64,000 bases of DNA from Rhodamnia argentea (GCF_020921035.1 NC_063155.1:27769294-27833293); one strand, 5' to 3'; counted from the stretch's first letter, positions 15,921 to 28,402 are shown. Made by a program: numbers and translations. Notes: generated by a model not told the origin, from the letters alone.

Positions 15921-18900
15921 ATGGCAGCTCTGCCGTCCTCCTCCTCCTCCTCTCCGTCCTCCACCACCAACATCATGCTCGCCATCTTCGAGAAGAAGAC
16001 CGCCTCCGTCGACCTCTACCGCCCCCTCCGCTCCTACATCGCCTTCAATTACTCCGAGCGCGAGGCCCAGAACCTGGAGGACGACCTTCAGACCCTCAAG
16101 GACCTCCGCTCCGACCTCGAGAACCCCGCCAAGCAGCCCTCCCCCACCGCCCGCCGCGACGTCCTCCAGTCCTACTTCCGCGCCCTCTGTGTCGTCGAGA
16201 CCCGCTTCCCGATCTCCCCCGACAAGGACCACGTCAACGCCGTCACCTTCACCTGGCACGACGCCTTCAAGCAGAAGCAGAAGGCCTCCCAGCAGAACAT
16301 CCACCTCGAGAAGGCCGCTGTCCTGTTCAATCTGGGCGCCGTGTACAGCCAGATCGGGCTGAGCTACGATCGGTCCACGGTCGAGGGGCGTCGGCAGGCG
16401 GTCCAGGCGTTCATCGGCGCTGCGGGGGCGTTCGCTTACCTGCGGGACAACGCGGCCACCAAGGCCTCGATGGGCAGCTCGACCACGGTGGATGTGTCGG
16501 TGGAGTGCGCGGGGATGCTGGAGAGGCTGATGCTCGCCCAGGCGCAGGAGTGCGTGTTTGAGAACACAATTGCCAAGGGGAGCACCCCGGGAGTGTGCGC
16601 GAAGATCTCTCGGCAGGTCGGTGTCTGTTAATTCCTCTCGATATTGCATTTGTTTGGATGTATGACCAGTAGAGTCCGTGAGTGTGCACTTCGCATGGAT
16701 GGACTGATAGTGGATCGTTAGTATGTGAGCGTGCAATTAGTATGGATGGACTGATAGTGGATCGTTAGTATGTGGTGGAGAGATCTATTCTCGGTTATGA
16801 AGTGGTCAAAATAGCCGAATTTGACATAAAGCTATTGAGTAGTGGATTCAGTTTTCTCTTTGCTTGTGAATCCCTGTGCATTTTGCTTTCAGGATCAGGA
16901 ACCTGATGAGTCGGAAAAGTTGGTTTTTGGGGTTAAGTAACTGATGATTGATGTTAGGACTGTTGTTTGGATTGTACAATGCTAACTTCTGGCTTTCATC
17001 TCTGGTGGTTTACGGCTTATTATAGAACATATTTATCTAGATTTTATTCTGAGCTAATATTATTCCTTTCATGTGATGAAATTAGTGAACTTAGCGCATA
17101 ATACCTTTTCTATACAAAACAGGTCGGATTGTACTATGAAGAAGCATTGGCAGCTCTGAATGTTGCCCCTTTGAACCAACATTTTGACAGGGGCTGGATA
17201 TCCCATGTGCAGCTGAAGGCAGCTTTGTTCTATGCAGAAGCATGCTATAGATATGGTTTAGAACTGCATGAGAAAGAAGAGGTTGCCGAGGAGATTGCTA
17301 GGCTGAGGAGTGGGGTTAGTACTTTAACAGAGGCCAAAAAATCAACAAAAGGTGCACCAGCTCAGCTTTTGGATGCAATGAACAAATTGGAGGCAAACAT
17401 TAATAGGAACCTGGACAGGGCCGTCAAGGAAAATGACAGAGTTTACCTTATGAGGGTTCCTTCGCCTAGTTCCTTGCCACCCCTTCCATCATTCCCTATG
17501 GTCAAGCCAATGCCGATGAATGAGGTTTTAGATGCCAGCAAGGAGAAGATGTTTGCAAGTCTTGTCCCTGATAGCAGTGCAAAAGCACTTTCTAGGTACA
17601 CTGAAATGGTTGATGATATTATTCGAACTCAAGCTGAAAAGTTGCAGCAAGGAAGTGAACTTACCCGTGTGAGGCTCAAGGATATGGACCTACCAGATTC
17701 TATACTAGCTCTAGAGGGGCACTTCACTCTTCCAGCAGATCTCAAAGATGATGTGGAGGCAGTGCAGATCAGTGGGGGTCCAGCTGGTCTTGAAGCTGAA
17801 TTACAGCAGCTTCGGGATCTGAGGCGAGTGAATCAAGAGCTTCTGGTTCAAACCGAAGAGCTTCTGCAAAAAGAAGCAAGAGAGGATGCCCAATTTAGGG
17901 GCCAATTTGGAACACGTTGGACCAGGCCTCAGTCCAGCACTCTGACAAAGAATTTGCAAGATCGGTTGAACAGATTTGCTGGTAATCTGAAGCAAGCAGC
18001 AGAAAGCGATGCCCGTATTGAGCGTTCAGTGAAAGATCATTCAGCACTCATGTCAATTCTTGATTGTCGACCGGTAATAGTTTCATCATTTTCATAGTTG
18101 CATTGACTAGGTTGCGGTTTTTTTATGTGGTATGAGAAATAAATGTTTGAGAGGATGCATCTAGCCAGCATGGTTATGACCCAAAATGTGCATGCACCAA
18201 ATTTTATACGTTTTATGGAGATCTCTTTAAGTGATTTATTTAATGGGATCAGGCCATTTTATTGAGCATATTTTAATTGTATATGGATAACATACAGAGG
18301 CTTTGTTGCTTGTTTTGAAACTCACTCAATGAAAGCAAAATTCTTCACACTAAATTGTTAATGAAGCTAACCTGCTAAAATTGGTCTTATTGTATTATGG
18401 GTGATTGTAGCACTTACCTAAATCATCTTTCACCAAATCGTTTCTGAAAAGATTTTTTACGTTTGAATCACATGAATTTTGCTATATATATGGGCCAGAT
18501 TTACGTTGGGTATTTTCCATTGACTTTGATGGCAGCAAGAACATTCTGAGTTTTCAAAATCTTGATTGAAGCATTTTTTGAATTTTGGGCTTGCATGAAC
18601 GTAGTTCTCTTTTAGTTTTTGTCCGTATTTATGGTGATTGGTCGCTCTTTCCTTTTTTCCAGATTGAATCAGCTCTCCCAAGTTTGGCTCGCCCGATAAT
18701 GTCTTTGGATGCTAATGAAGATGCTATTGTGGGGGCCCTAAAGCTGAGCTTGGTAATTGTTTCTCTTGCATAACGCAGACCTTTGATTATTTTTCTCAAT
18801 CGCTTCTTGTTCCGGTCATCTCTAAATGAGATACGCAATGATATTTGATTTTCTTTTAATGTTGTCATAACTAAAAATTTCATGGCTTGTTCTTTTCAGA

Positions 18901-21861
18901 GACAATTGGAAACCCTTGGTGCACAGAGAGCAGGGCTTGAAGACATGCTCAAGGAGATGAAAAGGAAGGTTAGTTTTCTAGATAGTTCTTTGCTTATAAT
19001 GACTAAAAAAGATTATTGAATGCCTTTTTAGAGATTATGAAGCTGCATAACCTTACTCGTCAATATGCAATTTTGCACAAGGACTAGTTTTGAAAGAATG
19101 ATTGCATCATTCAATAGTTGGTTATGTCCAACCCAGTATTGCACCTTCCAATCGTTGAATCTTGGCATGATATTCATATTTTTGGTTAAGACATGACTTC
19201 TTTTGGCAAGCATACTTCCGGGATCATCAATATCTGAGTTTTTATCTTTATAGTTAGCAAAGAGGAATTTCAAAGTCCATTTGCTGTGATAATTTCTTGT
19301 ATTTAAATTTTTCTTATGTAAGAAGACTATGCGCATTGTGCATATCTCCAAACTGGGTAAGATGGTTTGGAGTCTTTGGGCCTGTGGTATTTATGTTCTC
19401 GGAAGAATCAGTACAATCGTTTCCAAGGTACTCGCTTGTTGTATGAATAATGGTTACATCACCTTTCCCCTTCTCATTTGGATTGGCATTGTGTCTATCA
19501 AATCATTTCTGTGGTACTCGCTTGTTGTATGAATAATGGTTACATCACCTTTCCCCTTCTCATTTGGATTGGCATTGGGTCTCACCTTTCTCCTCCTTTT
19601 TTAATTGGGCATTGTGCAACTCTTTCATTTATTTTTGAACTTTCAACTACTGATTCTGCCGAAAATAATTTTTCTGGTGCAAGTTCTCATCAACTTGAGA
19701 AGTCGTCCTTTCATTTTTCACAAATTTGTAGTTTGGCTTTTTCCTTTTCCTTTTCCTTTTCTATTTCCCCTTGAGTACACGAGACTATAGTAGCTTAAGA
19801 AGTGCTATTTTCCTTCTCTGAAAACAGTCTGGATATTTTTGTTTAAAAGATAATCATCTTGATTGCTGGTGATCTGTGATGGAGCATAAAGTCCGGTGGT
19901 ATAGATAAGTTGGTTCCTTAGCAAGATATATACATTAATTTCTCTTAACAGGGGTCCTGAAAAATTCGGCTGTTACTCTGATGTTAGTCTTGGGAAAAAA
20001 AATGCCTTTAGTTTCTCTCTGGCAGAGCCATTATTGCTTTTAGATGCACCGGACTGAACTGACCTTAATGTTTGTTTGCACAGGATGATATACTGCCAAA
20101 GTTAATGGCATCAACCGGCTCTCAGGAAGACCTCTTTAGGAAGGAGATATCAAAGTATGATCCTATTTGTGAAGACATTGCCCAAAACATTGAGGCGCAA
20201 GAGCAATTATTGTTGCAAATCCAGGTTTCTTGCTGACCAGCCGCTATTCCTAATCCTGATGCTGTGAGAATTGTTCCATTGTCTTGTTCTTAATCTTATG
20301 TATGTCTTGTTTCACAGGCTCAAAATGATCAATTTTCTTCCATTTTCAACCTTGAAGATTACAAAGGTGGGTTACGGCTGTTCCAAATTAACCTATCATT
20401 TGCTCATCTTCACTGTTAGTGAATGATAAGCAAAAAAATTTTAGGAATAATATATTTTCCTCAATCTGAAGGTTTGGCATGTATACTAAAATTGATCTCC
20501 CTCCTTTTTCAAGGAGAAACTCAAAGAGCACAAAGGAATGATAATGTCTCCTTTTCTTACTTGATGGAATGTCTGAGTTTTGTTTTGTTGTCCCAGATTC
20601 AACTATTTCAGCATTAGCTATTCACAGTTCTTGCCTTTTTTTTTCTCTTTTATTTGAAAGTTCAGATGGGAGACCATCTACTGATTTGGGGAGACAGTTG
20701 AATTAGGTCGTAACCTCTTCCTGTGATAGCATGTGCATTTTTTTTTTTTCCATTTTACCTCAAGCGCAATCTTTTACTTTGCCTTTGTAACAGCTCTCTA
20801 AAAGCCTTTTTTTTTTTTTTAATGGTAGCTAATGGTATATTCTCCTTTATTCAGATGATACATTACTATTTCAAGAAGATATGCATATTGCGTTTGTTCG
20901 CGATGTTTGCCTGTGGTCTGCACTTTCTTGTCCAAGTCAATTTATTAATTGGGTATATTTGTGAATGCTCCCTTAAAATTTTCAGCATCGCGCGAGAAAT
21001 GTTATAAGCAAATTCAAGCTGCCATAGCTAAATATCGAGAAATCAAGGAGAATATCAATGAGGGGTTGAAGTTCTATGTCACTCTTCAGGTAAGACATAC
21101 TCATTTTTGGGTGGTGTGATAATTGCGTGCTATTTAATTTTTTAATCAGCTTGTCGTGAGGATGTTCTCTGGCTATTATCTGATGTTCTTTGATTGTCAA
21201 AGATCAGTTTGGTTGTAATGGTTGATTTCGATGGGCTAAACATGTCCAAAGGATTCTGAAAAAAATGCGGTTCATCCTGGGTGAGTTGTAAGCACTGGTA
21301 TCGTTTTTGATTTGACAGGATGCCATTACAAACGTGAAGCAGCAGTGCAGTGATTTTGTGATGACAAGAAACATCCAGTGCCGTGAAATGATTGAGGACG
21401 TACAAAGAAATATGGCCGGTCTGAGTTTCCAGGATAAAAATGCTGGTGGATATAACAGCAGCTATCCTGGAGTTGGACACCAGCCTCAAAGATCCAATTC
21501 AACAGATCCTCAAACTGTGTCTCATCCTCCTCCTCATTCACAAACTCCTCCTTATCAGCCTACCGAGCAGACTTCCATGACTGGCTATGGCTACCATCCT
21601 CCGTCATATGGCTCGGCTCCTCAGCCGCCACCGCCTTACCAGGTTCCAGCTCCACATGGTGCCCCTTACCCTCCTCATCAACAGCAACAGCAACAGCCTC
21701 CTCCGGTCAGCCACGAGTATGGCCAACCTGCATATCCTGGGTGGCGTGGGCCATACTACAATGCCCATGCTCAGCAGCATGGCTCTCTTCCAAGGCCTCC
21801 GTACACTGTTCAGCCTCCATACCCGCCATCTCACCAGAGTGGCTACTACAGGCCACAATAG
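15921..21861 (+). CDS. ALIX: ALIX/BRO1 homologue, ESCRT-associated vacuolar sorting protein
   Basis: BRO1-domain protein that links ESCRT-III to cargo and deubiquitination on multivesicular endosomes; the Arabidopsis orthologue is At1g15130. Eight exons at 15921-16616, 17123-18073, 18663-18752, 18900-18968, 20084-20224, 20318-20366, 20986-21089 and 21319-21861 join in phase to 880 residues. The BRO1 domain spans about residues 18-400 and includes the YFRALCVVETRFPIS and LEKAAVLFNLGAVYSQI segments. A coiled-coil V-type region follows (residues 400-730, with KEAREDAQFRGQFG and LKDMDLPDS). The last 150 residues are Pro/Gln/Tyr-rich, with PPPPY-type stretches that in ALIX proteins bind partners. 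The ATG at 15921 follows an A-rich purine context and starts with a Ser-rich stretch ahead of the domain. Splice sites are canonical and no stop interrupts the frame. Confidence 0.95.
16695..16788. repeat. 47-base tandem duplication in ALIX intron 1
   Basis: The word ATGGATGGACTGATAGTGG, followed by ATCGTTAGTATGTG, occurs at 16695 and again 47 bases later at 16742. It lies entirely in intron 1 of ALIX and has no evident function. Confidence 0.85.
19427..19584. repeat. 86-base tandem duplication in ALIX intron 4
   Basis: The sequence starting GGTACTCGCTTGTTG occurs at 19427 and again at 19513. The copies are nearly identical over about 70 bases, ending around GGATTGGCATTG. It lies in the 1.1-kb intron between ALIX exons 4 and 5. 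Confidence 0.9.
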
Positions 21862-22530
21862 GCTGGCTGGGGACATGCCCTTCCTTTTATCCTTTTTTCT
21901 TTTTCTTTTTTTTTTCTTTTGTCTTGTTTGGAATATGCTGCTTGGCTATTGTTGCTCCTGTCCGGGAACTTTTCCTGAGGATTGGATATAGTCAGAGTTC
22001 ACTGTTCTATCGTGATGTCTACTCATCATCAAGGTAATTCTTTCTTGTGTATTCTCGTTGAGTTGTGCTATAGTAAGTGAATTCTGTATGTAGCTCATTT
22101 TAAGGATTTTGGGTTGTATAGGGCTGGTTCAGTATATGAGCAATAAATGAAGCAAACTTCGTTCTCCCCTCCAAAACCACGTTGTGTGTCAATGTGCTCA
22201 AGGATCCACATGAAATTGCAACTCTTAAGTTATTTGACTATCACGGCTTTTGTTATAGTTATATTGACATATTAAGCAAATCCCGTGATCGCTAGATCTG
22301 AATGCACAACCACCACCAAAAGACATGCCCTTTTTAATAAGAGCATGAAGTGGCCATGGTTATTTCAAATGAGGGCTTGACTTCGGCAGCCCGCTAAATA
22401 TTCCAAACGGTTAAGGGCGTTTTTATCAAAATATAATTTTAATTTGTTTTTTTAATTAAACTAAATTAATTGAAAATTAGGTTTTTTAAAAAAAAATACA
22501 GGCGGTGGCAGTGGCCGGTGGGATCGCCCA

Positions 22531-22554
22531 AGCGAGGGCCAGCAGGCCCTCGCT
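22531..22554. repeat. Perfect GC-rich 10-base hairpin
   Basis: AGCGAGGGCC and GGCCCTCGCT are perfect reverse complements separated by four bases. The hairpin sits in a GC-rich island of about 100 bases within AT-rich intergenic DNA, and is probably the remnant of a transposable element. Confidence 0.8.
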
Positions 22555-23065
22555 AGAGCCGGGAGACTCGGATCAACCAAGTCCTCGTGGTTTTTCTCTC
22601 TTTCAGCGCTAAGTCCTCTGTTTTGCACTAAGCTTGTACATTTTTTTATCGATGTAACGAACAAATTCTCCTTTTGAGAATAACAAACAACCCGATGGAC
22701 ATGTTTATAGGTCCAAGGCAAAAAAGAGATCGGAAGTGATCGAACGATACACCACCTTAGTTGCTTCTCAGAATGTTCGACTTGATTTGGCATTTCCCTC
22801 GAAGAGCAGAGGTGGTGATGTGCTTTGTTGAGTTTTCTTTTGTTTTGGTTCAAGATCTCCTGACAATGATGAGCACGCATTAGGACTGATCACTTCCTCC
22901 TCCTATGTCATGGTTGGTAGTCTCAGACATAACACGTAATAGCACAAACATCGAACCCCCCCAAACAGCTCGACCTACTTTCCTTTATTTTAGACTATGC
23001 CATCAAGTGTCCGAATTTAATCAAAAAGATGGTAGACCTTTAAAATGATTACGAAGTCTCAATTC

Positions 23066-23125
23066 ATCCAACTTGATCGCGGCATTTGGGACACTATCCA
23101 ACTTGATCGCGGCATTTGGGACGCT
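23066..23125. repeat. 30-base tandem duplication
   Basis: Two adjacent copies begin ATCCAACTTGATCGCGG or a near match. They differ at one or two positions and lie in intergenic DNA. Confidence 0.88.
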
Positions 23126-24369
23126 ATCATCTTTTAAGATAATAACAAACTTCATAATACCTTTGAATACATGTCCACTTATTTGGATGGGAACGCATAA
23201 AAGTTTCATGATAGATGCCTCTCAGATCATTCAAATTGAGCCCAAACAAGCTCAAGAATTCCAAAAGACGAAACAGTGTCTGATTCCACTCAGGGTTGGC
23301 TCTCGACCAGCCAAAATTTTTTTTTGATCAAATTAGCCATTGTAATATCTCGAATCCCCCCTTAGCACAATCATTTGCAAAAGGAAATAATAACCCAAAC
23401 ACCATCTAACTACTGTTTGGGAAACAATAATTTGATGTTGCAACGGAAACAGATAGACTTCCGCTGCCGGACAGGACACACGGATTATTTTGTCTTTGTT
23501 CTCTTCGTTAACCTGCCTGATCTCATTAATTAACTTTAAAATTTTATTCCGACATCATGAACGACAAATCAGATTGAAAACCAAACAAAAATCCCAAACT
23601 AAACAATAAGACTGCAAAAAAAAAAAAAAAAAACAAGAAGAAGGGCTGATGTCCAAAGCCGAAGTCCCCATCGTCGTGAATTCTTCATGTCATTGTGGCG
23701 ACACATGCCCAAATCAAATGGCAAATGTCAGTGGGACTTGCCATCCAACTTCGCGTTTTTACACTCAACTTCATTTGACGAATCCGCCCAAAATTTAAGG
23801 TATTTGGTTTCACATTGGCCGGCTAGAACTTACACTCAAATAATAAAGCGCATCTTCCACAAGAATGTTCAAGGAAAGAGAACTGAAAATGATGTATGAC
23901 AAAGAGAGGTGCCTTGGAAAATTGTTAGTGCTCTAAGATCAATATTGTCGATTATGCTTTTCTCCTTGCGATAAAGACTCTACCTATATATTTAATATCG
24001 ACTTCAATGGATCGAGCGGTATAACGATGAGGAACTTTGGTCTGAATTCTAATGCCCCAAATCCACGTGACCTAGGCCTACCAAATAACCCAGAAACCAG
24101 AGTCTCTCCACCACCCGCTATGATCCGCCGCCGCAAAGCCGGCCGCCTCCGAGAATTGTCCCCATCCCCGACTCCGCTACCTCTCCTGTTCATCCACAAC
24201 CGACCTCCCCATGCTTGGATGTCCACGGCGAGGTTGTGATGATCATCGACAATCTCAAATCCAGGTCGTGGGAGCTCAACGAAGTGAGGAGGGAGAGGGC
24301 AGCTAGCGGCGATGAAGTAGATTTTGCACGCATTCTAGATTTCTTTATAGGAAAGTAAAGAGATATTAC

Positions 24370-24915
24370 GGGAAAAAATTACCAAAAAAATCATAAATCT
24401 ATTGCATTAGTACCAATTCAGTCCTAAACATTTCAATTAGATCAATTTAGTCATAAACCTTTTTCATATTGGTGCTGATTTAGTCCATCCGGCCAATTTA
24501 AGCGGGAAATCATCGACATGGACATCGGTCGTCATACGTGGCACGACCGGCTACGATGTGGATATTTTTTTAATTTTTTTTTTTTGAATTTTTCCCTTTG
24601 CCTTCTCTTTTTGACGATGGCTGGAAGGGGCTCTCAGTAGCGGGTATCGACGCGGTCAAAAAGAAAAGGCAAAAGAAAAAAATAGAAAAAATTCAAAGAA
24701 ATTATTATAAATTATTTAAAATGTTCACGTGAGCACCGATCGTATCACATAAAACGTCTAGAGTCAACGTCGGCGATTCCTGCCTAAATTGGCCTGATTA
24801 ATTGAATTGGTACTAATATGGAAAGGGTTAGAACTATATTAGTGCAATTGGAGTGTTTAGAATTGAATTGGTACCAATGCAACGAGTTTATGACTTTTTT
24901 TTAGGTACTTTTCCC
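24370..24915. mobile_element. MULE-like MITE, 546 bases, with long terminal inverted repeats
   Basis: The left end reads GGGAAAAAATTACC and the right end GGTACTTTTCCC. Read inwards, the two ends stay similar for over 100 bases, with shared words such as GTACCAATTCA, CTAAACA and GGCCAATTTA. The flanking 9-mers AGATATTAC (24361-24369) and ATTTATTAC (24916-24924) match at 7 of 9 positions, the target-site length of Mutator-like elements. No coding capacity is seen, so it is non-autonomous. The age-worn target duplication makes the exact ends slightly uncertain. Confidence 0.75.
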
Positions 24916-25332
24916 ATTTATTACGTATAGAATGCGAAAAGGTATTGAAAAAGTGTTGTGTTTTCCTACTAATATGATACTTGCCCAAATTGCCGAGCAT
25001 TCGAGGTGGGATGGGGAGGGCAAACGCCTCGCCACAAGATGATACATCCCGTGCACTTGAAACAGTATGACAAATTTTATCCAATCTTTTGAATTATGTG
25101 AATTTCTCGTGAGGTCCACAAGATCCGATAAATCTTATGTTCCGGACCTATACATACCGGTAAGAATTTATGATGTTTCCTACATCGTGCTGCGTCGCAT
25201 TGTAAAAAAAAAATAATAATAAAGGAACAAAAAGAAAGGGAAACGAAAAAACATATGATAGATGCAACTTCGCCGCTATTTCCCAACCCTTTGGCCAAAC
25301 GCGCACGCCTTGCTCGTTCTGGTCCCTGTCTG

Positions 25333-25368
25333 TTGACTCTTGACTCTCGTTCCTCTTCTCCATATATA
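25333..25368 (+). promoter_or_regulatory. Paired W-boxes and TATA box of the PADRE gene
   Basis: Two TTGACT W-box cores (25333-25338 and 25340-25345) stand just upstream of a TATATA box (25363-25368). The box is about 120 bases before the ATG. WRKY factors bind TTGAC[C/T], which would fit stress induction of a PADRE gene. That such sites are used here is inference. Confidence 0.6.
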
Positions 25369-25484
25369 CGCACAAAGCCAAGCTCCTTCCCTGTTCCCAA
25401 CACGCACAAAACACACGGGCATCTTTCTCCCTCTTCTTCGTCGTCTCTTTTGGTCTCTCTCTTGACTCTCGAGGGTCATCGAAC

Positions 25485-26015
25485 ATGGGGAATTACATCT
25501 CGTGCGCGTTCATCACGCCGCCGTCGATGAAGAGCTCGAGGGTCGCGAGGGTCATCTTCCCTGGCGGGGAGATCAAGCAGTTCCGCGAGCCGGTCAACGC
25601 GGCCGAGCTCATGCTGGAGTGCCCGAGCCACTTCCTGGCGAGCTCCCGGTCCCTGCACGTCGGGCGGCGGTTCTCCGCGCTCGGCGCGGACGAGGAGCTG
25701 GAGCTCGGGGACGTCTACATCATGTTCCCCATGAGGAGGGTGAACTCCGTGGTCGCGGCCGGCGACATGGCCGTGATGCTCATGGCCGCGAGCTCGGGCC
25801 CGAAGAGGATATCGGGGGCTAAGGTGGTCCGGGTGTCGCCCGAGGGAGCCGGAGCCGGAGCCGCCGCCGAGGCAAAGGCAGAGGACGAGACGAGGCCGAG
25901 GCTAGAAGAAGTCGAGGGGTTTCCCTTGGCGGAGTACAGCCATAGGCTGGCCGTGTGCAGGTCGAGGAGGCCATTGCTGGAGACCATCAAGGAGGAGGCT
26001 GTTCTTTCAAGGTGA
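25485..26015 (+). CDS. PADRE (DUF4228) domain protein, single exon
   Basis: A 176-residue intronless protein of the plant PADRE/DUF4228 family, whose members respond to pathogens and abiotic stress; no enzymatic activity is established. It starts MGNYISC: Gly2 fits N-myristoylation and Cys7 palmitoylation, so attachment to the plasma membrane is likely. The conserved core includes ARVIFPGGEIKQFREPVNAAELM, the segment HFLASSRSLHVGRRFSAL and the typical ELELGDVYIMFPMRRVNS motif at about residues 70-88. An Ala/Glu-rich disordered linker follows, then a conserved C-terminal RSRRPLLETIKEE motif. Length and motif order are normal for the family. The codons are strongly GC-rich, unlike the AT-rich surroundings, as is common for intronless plant genes of this type. 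Confidence 0.92.
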   Translation: MGNYISCAFITPPSMKSSRVARVIFPGGEIKQFREPVNAAELMLECPSHFLASSRSLHVGRRFSALGADEELELGDVYIMFPMRRVNSVVAAGDMAVMLMAASSGPKRISGAKVVRVSPEGAGAGAAAEAKAEDETRPRLEEVEGFPLAEYSHRLAVCRSRRPLLETIKEEAVLSR

Positions 26016-28394
26016 AGGAAGGCATTAGGAGGTTCTACTGTGGTCTGCTCTCGTGAAATTTTTTGGCTAGCTAGAAAGAGAGGAAATTACTGGGTGGGAC
26101 TTGGAGACCAATCTCTGTACACTGTACATATAAAACTTCCAATTTGAAATTTTTCGTGGGTGTGAATCGTTGGGAAGGAACTAGGATGTTTGGTGTGTTA
26201 TAATTTAACAAATTGAACTCTAATTTACTCGAATGATCATCGTTCACTCTGTTACTTGTTTGCTGAAGACTCTTTTCATTCTAACTGTCTTTTTTTGGCT
26301 GGTTTGTCGTCTTTTTCTTTTCCTGGGTGCTCTAGTTAACATGTTTGATAACGAAACCTGAGACTTTTACGAGAACGCGCGATGGAAACACGGTGACACA
26401 AAGATCGTTTCAGAGCTGTCCGAATTTGACCGTAAAAGGAAGCTTCGGTTAAGATAAGACCAACGCGGGCCGCCGCCCGCGGACGCTACCCGGAGGAAGC
26501 CCCCACTCGCTTTGACCAGCCCGCGGTAGGATCACGTGATCCCGCCATTGAACCGCAAGATAGAATGTGACCATTTAGAGAATTTGTTAGATAACGAAGT
26601 ATAAAGATTTCTAATCGTACATAGGCTATCACAACTCTACAGTTTTTCGTTACGAGATCATTCAACCGAACAAGGATGATTTTTTTTTTTTGTTTCTGTT
26701 TTTGTTTGAAGCATTCAGTCAACGGGCTTAATGGGTCAAATTTATTGTCACGACTTTTGTGATCGATAGGCTTGTTTAAGCATTCTGTTTGGTGGAACTT
26801 ATAAGTCAGTTGTATTGCTACAGCTTGACTTGAGCCATTGACGTCTTTAAGTTTAGGCTTAGAGTTTTGACGTCTTTAAGTTTAGGCTTAGAGTTTGGAC
26901 TCAGTGTCAATAGGTGGTAAGGGTAAAAATTGTGAAAAGCGGCCGAAAATATGTCGAAAAAGAGATTTCCGAGGCCAAAAACACCCTCTCGTCGGGCTCT
27001 GGACGAGCTTTTAGAATTTTACCTACGAGTTACGAAACTTTATCCAGATCAAAAGTTTTACTCCTTGAAGTCGAGGCGCGAGAAACTCATTTGTTCAAAT
27101 GCGAATTGTAGACATGAAATTTGAATGCAGTAATATGTTAATAACGCTAGGAATATAATAACTAGTGGATAGGCCCGAACCGGACCGGTATAGTTCAATC
27201 CGAACCTTTCTTTGAATGGCCGAGCAACGTTTGGAAATTCCAGGCCGGACAAACGTCTCGAGGTCCGGCCCATGTTCCGCCCTAAAGTCACAATCACATA
27301 TGCCAAAGTTACCTTGGTGAATATTCACTTATATCTCATTGGCAGGAAGCATTGCATCCTCGTCAATTTATTTGCATCTTTGTTTATTTGAGTGTCCTTC
27401 CAGCTATTACTAAAACTTGGACCAATATCAAATTATAATTATACATATCTACATGTAAGTTGATTTTAATTTTGAAATTTGATCGAGAACAAATAGATAC
27501 GACTTCATCACGTAAAATCGATAAATTTGACCTACCATCTACGGTGTGCTTGTTTCGAGGTCACGAAAATATTTAGGTATAAATTGTTGTTGATAATGAA
27601 AATATTTTTCATTGAGTAATTATTTAAAGCGATACAGGCTACCGTTTTTAAAAATATATATATTCTCTACATCATTCATTTTCCGCGAAACTGATGGAAG
27701 TTAGTATGAATTGCTCATATCTCCAGCCCTCAATAGCATTCCGCGAGAGGAGCGAATTAAGTGGCTAGTTGGATAAATGATCTTTCGAAATTCTATTGCG
27801 GAAAAATTGAAGAATCAAATCAAGAAAGCGACATACAATATATAGAGGATAAAGATCGAGCCGACAAGTTTTCGATGCCAGATATATCACCCCAAATCTG
27901 GATAACAAGCACATTGGTTACAAGAAAAACCAGTTATCTTCGAATGAATGAGGCCATGTGTAATTACAGAGCGAGATACATCGAAGTGAACAACATATAA
28001 GACGTGTTATATTTTCACATGACTGTCATGTTCGATCAAGCTGCCGAATTATGAAGGAAATGAATCGAAAGATTCATCTTCTGCATCATCACAACTGTTC
28101 TTGGACGACGATTTTGAACGTCACCTCGCATTCTTCGAGCTCGTTTGACACCCTTAAATTCTCGCGGATAACCACACAGATGGTTGCGCAATTACTGTTG
28201 TTTAGCAGATTCTCATGACTCGATAATATGCATACGTAGTTAATTACTCCTGGTTTTATTTTCTTTGTTCCGGTAGATCCTCTTAAACCCTATCTCCCAT
28301 GCGCGCATGCGTACAGCTTTTACGATGGTTGAATCTTCGAGGATGACCCAACAAACAAAGAAATCACAATCACGAAATTTACTAACCGGGGCTC
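26016..28394. other. 3'UTR and gene-free intergenic DNA
   Basis: The first 200 bases are probably 3'UTR of the PADRE gene. The rest is AT-rich. It contains a 29-base tandem duplication at 26838-26895 (TTGACGTCTTTAAGTTTAGG repeated). From about 28040 it carries the start of the upstream region conserved before all four glycine-rich genes. Short ORFs (26914-27111, 27761-28000) are not convincing. Confidence 0.55.
26838..26895. repeat. 29-base tandem duplication
   Basis: TTGACGTCTTTAAGTTTAGG plus nine further bases is repeated exactly once, with a 29-base period, in intergenic DNA. Confidence 0.9.
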
Positions 28395-28402
28395 TATAAA
28401 TA
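28395..28402 (+). promoter_or_regulatory. TATA box of glycine-rich gene 1
   Basis: TATAAATA lies about 100 bases before the ATG, followed by AGCGGCTCATGCGCTTG, which recurs after the TATA boxes at 33939 and 41150 and, with changes, at 30834. The conserved block extends upstream through GGATGACCCAACAAACAAA to GCATGCG. All four paralogues thus share one promoter architecture. Confidence 0.8.

Larger units (their letters stand above)
21862..25484. other. ALIX 3'UTR and intergenic DNA with transposon debris
   Basis: The first 250 bases are T-rich 3'UTR of ALIX. The rest is AT-rich DNA without a credible gene. It contains a perfect 10-base inverted repeat at 22531-22554, a 30-base tandem duplication at 23066-23125, an A tract near 23617-23634 and the MULE-like element at 24370-24915. 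ORFs at 22461-22880 and 24027-24239 look non-coding. The last 150 bases form the promoter of the PADRE gene. Confidence 0.55.

Noticed and set aside
15873-16736. Minus-strand ORF of 287 codons
   Set aside because: It is the antisense shadow of GC3-rich ALIX exon 1, with low-complexity Gly/Glu/Val content.
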